64,000 nucleotides of DNA from Phymatolithon calcareum (taxonomy: Eukaryota > Rhodophyta > Florideophyceae > Hapalidiales): the NCBI GenBank assembly GCA_977006965.1, contig OZ345364.1, positions 2,850,812-2,914,811 of the forward strand, written 5' to 3'. Every line of letters begins with the position of its first letter. Position 1 is the stretch's first letter. Positions 63,421 to 64,000 of the stretch are shown in pieces. Under the pieces are notes generated by a model. That model was not told the DNA's origin, did no database searches, and worked only from the letters and a program-made list of their open reading frames with translations. Both the position numbers and the translations under genes were made by a program.

Positions 63421-63925
63421 GGGATTAGGGATGAGGGAATAGGGATAGGGATAGGGAATAGGGAATTGGGAATAGGGAATAGGGATTAGGGATAGGGAAT
63501 AGGGAATAGGGATGGGAAGAGGGAAGAGGGAAGAGGGATAGTGGGATGAGGGAAGTGGGATGTGGGAATAGGGATTGGGATAGGGAAGAGGGAAGAGGGT
63601 AGAGGGAATAGGGATGTGGGAAGTGGGATTAGGGAATAGGGTAGTGGGTTAGGGATAGGGATGAGGGTAGTGGGAATTGGGGAAGTGGGATGTGGGATGA
63701 GGGATAGGGGATGAGAGGGGTTGGGATAGGGATGAGGGATGAGGGATTAGGGATGTGGGTTGTGGGATGTGGGATGAGGGTAGAGGGTAGTGGGATAGGG
63801 TTGTGGGATGTGGGATGTGGGTTGTGGGTTGTGGGTTGTGGGTAGTGGGTTGGGTTGTGGGTTGTGGGTTGTGGGTGTGGGAGAGGAGTGGTAGGGGAAG
63901 AAGAAGAAGGGGGGGGGGGGGGTAG
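63421..63925 (+). repeat. Degenerate G-rich continuation of the array
   Basis: Units change stepwise to GGGATGA, GGGAAGA, GGGATGT and finally a run of GGGTTGT heptamers (63805-63880), then GAAGAAGAAG and a 14-base G run (63909-63922). Real variant repeats or read errors at the end of a contig could both produce this. Confidence 0.7.
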
Positions 63926-64000
63926 TGATGAGTGGTGAAAGTGGAAAGTGGCACGTGGAAAGTGGCAGTGGAACGTGGACAGTGGAAAGTGGAAAGTGGA
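63926..64000 (+). repeat. GTGGAAA satellite at window edge
   Basis: GTGGAAA and GTGGCAC/GTGGAAC variants repeat about nine times and continue beyond the window, so the array before it may not be the physical end. Confidence 0.6.

Noticed and set aside
63649-63954. 101-codon Pro/His/Thr frame on the minus strand
   Set aside because: It is a translation of the degenerate G-rich repeat.
1-64000. tRNA or rRNA genes
   Set aside because: I saw no cloverleaf with paired A and B boxes and no conserved rRNA segment, but a covariance search is needed to be sure about tRNAs.

Overview
This window is nuclear DNA from a eukaryote with a transposon-rich, gene-poor genome. A florideophyte red alga (Chondrus- or Gracilaria-like) is my best guess. 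The basis is inference: one clearly split gene has a short 72-nt GT-AG intron, a TATA box and an AATAAA signal; red-alga-like Harbinger, piggyBac, MULE, chromovirus, copia-order and LINE remnants lie side by side; and a 7-bp G-rich AATAGGG array lies at the right. Nothing is bacterial: there are no operons, Shine-Dalgarno sites, rRNA genes or CRISPR arrays.

Layout. 0-0.54 kb: broken copy of a zinc-finger gene whose long copy is at 60.8-62.2 kb. 1.6-2.4 kb: Harbinger/IS5-type transposase pseudogene. 3.2-4.2 kb: an intron-containing gene, the best candidate for a normal host gene. 4.25-5.9 kb: two convergent decayed genes. 5.9-9.3 kb, 10.0-10.75 kb, 13.57-14.7 kb and 15.8-16.7 kb: pieces of LINE-type retrotransposons, all on the minus strand. 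16.77-19.21 kb: a piggyBac-like DNA transposon with unusual ends, itself hit by three SINE-like insertions. 20.2-24.9 kb: a kinase-like gene and a decayed copy in head-to-head inverted orientation; a third fragment lies at 9.8-11.1 kb. 24.85-25.55 kb: MULE-type transposase fragment.

25.549-37.804 kb: a complete but inactive Ty3/gypsy chromovirus with LTRs, a CATAT target duplication and a chromodomain. Between integrase and 3' LTR it carries about 2.7 kb of antisense coding sequence. The 3' LTR is split by a 1,957-bp element whose ends resemble those of the piggyBac-like element. 38.4-39.1 kb: degenerate minisatellite. 39.7-42.85 kb: GC-rich block with a second copy of the chromovirus antisense gene and an opposite-strand gag-like coiled coil. 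48.4-50.1 kb: copia-order protease-integrase remnant. 51.2-54.1 kb: another retroelement with a divergent reverse transcriptase. 57.1-59.6 kb: tandem and inverted repeats. 60.8-62.2 kb: zinc-finger gene that runs straight into an AATAGGG array (62.17-63.4 kb), which decays toward the window end.

Most coding sequence here is mobile-element debris, heavily nested. The three most notable items are the antisense gene of the chromovirus with its second copy, the kinase-like repeated family, and the zinc-finger gene whose stop codon comes from the telomere-like repeat.
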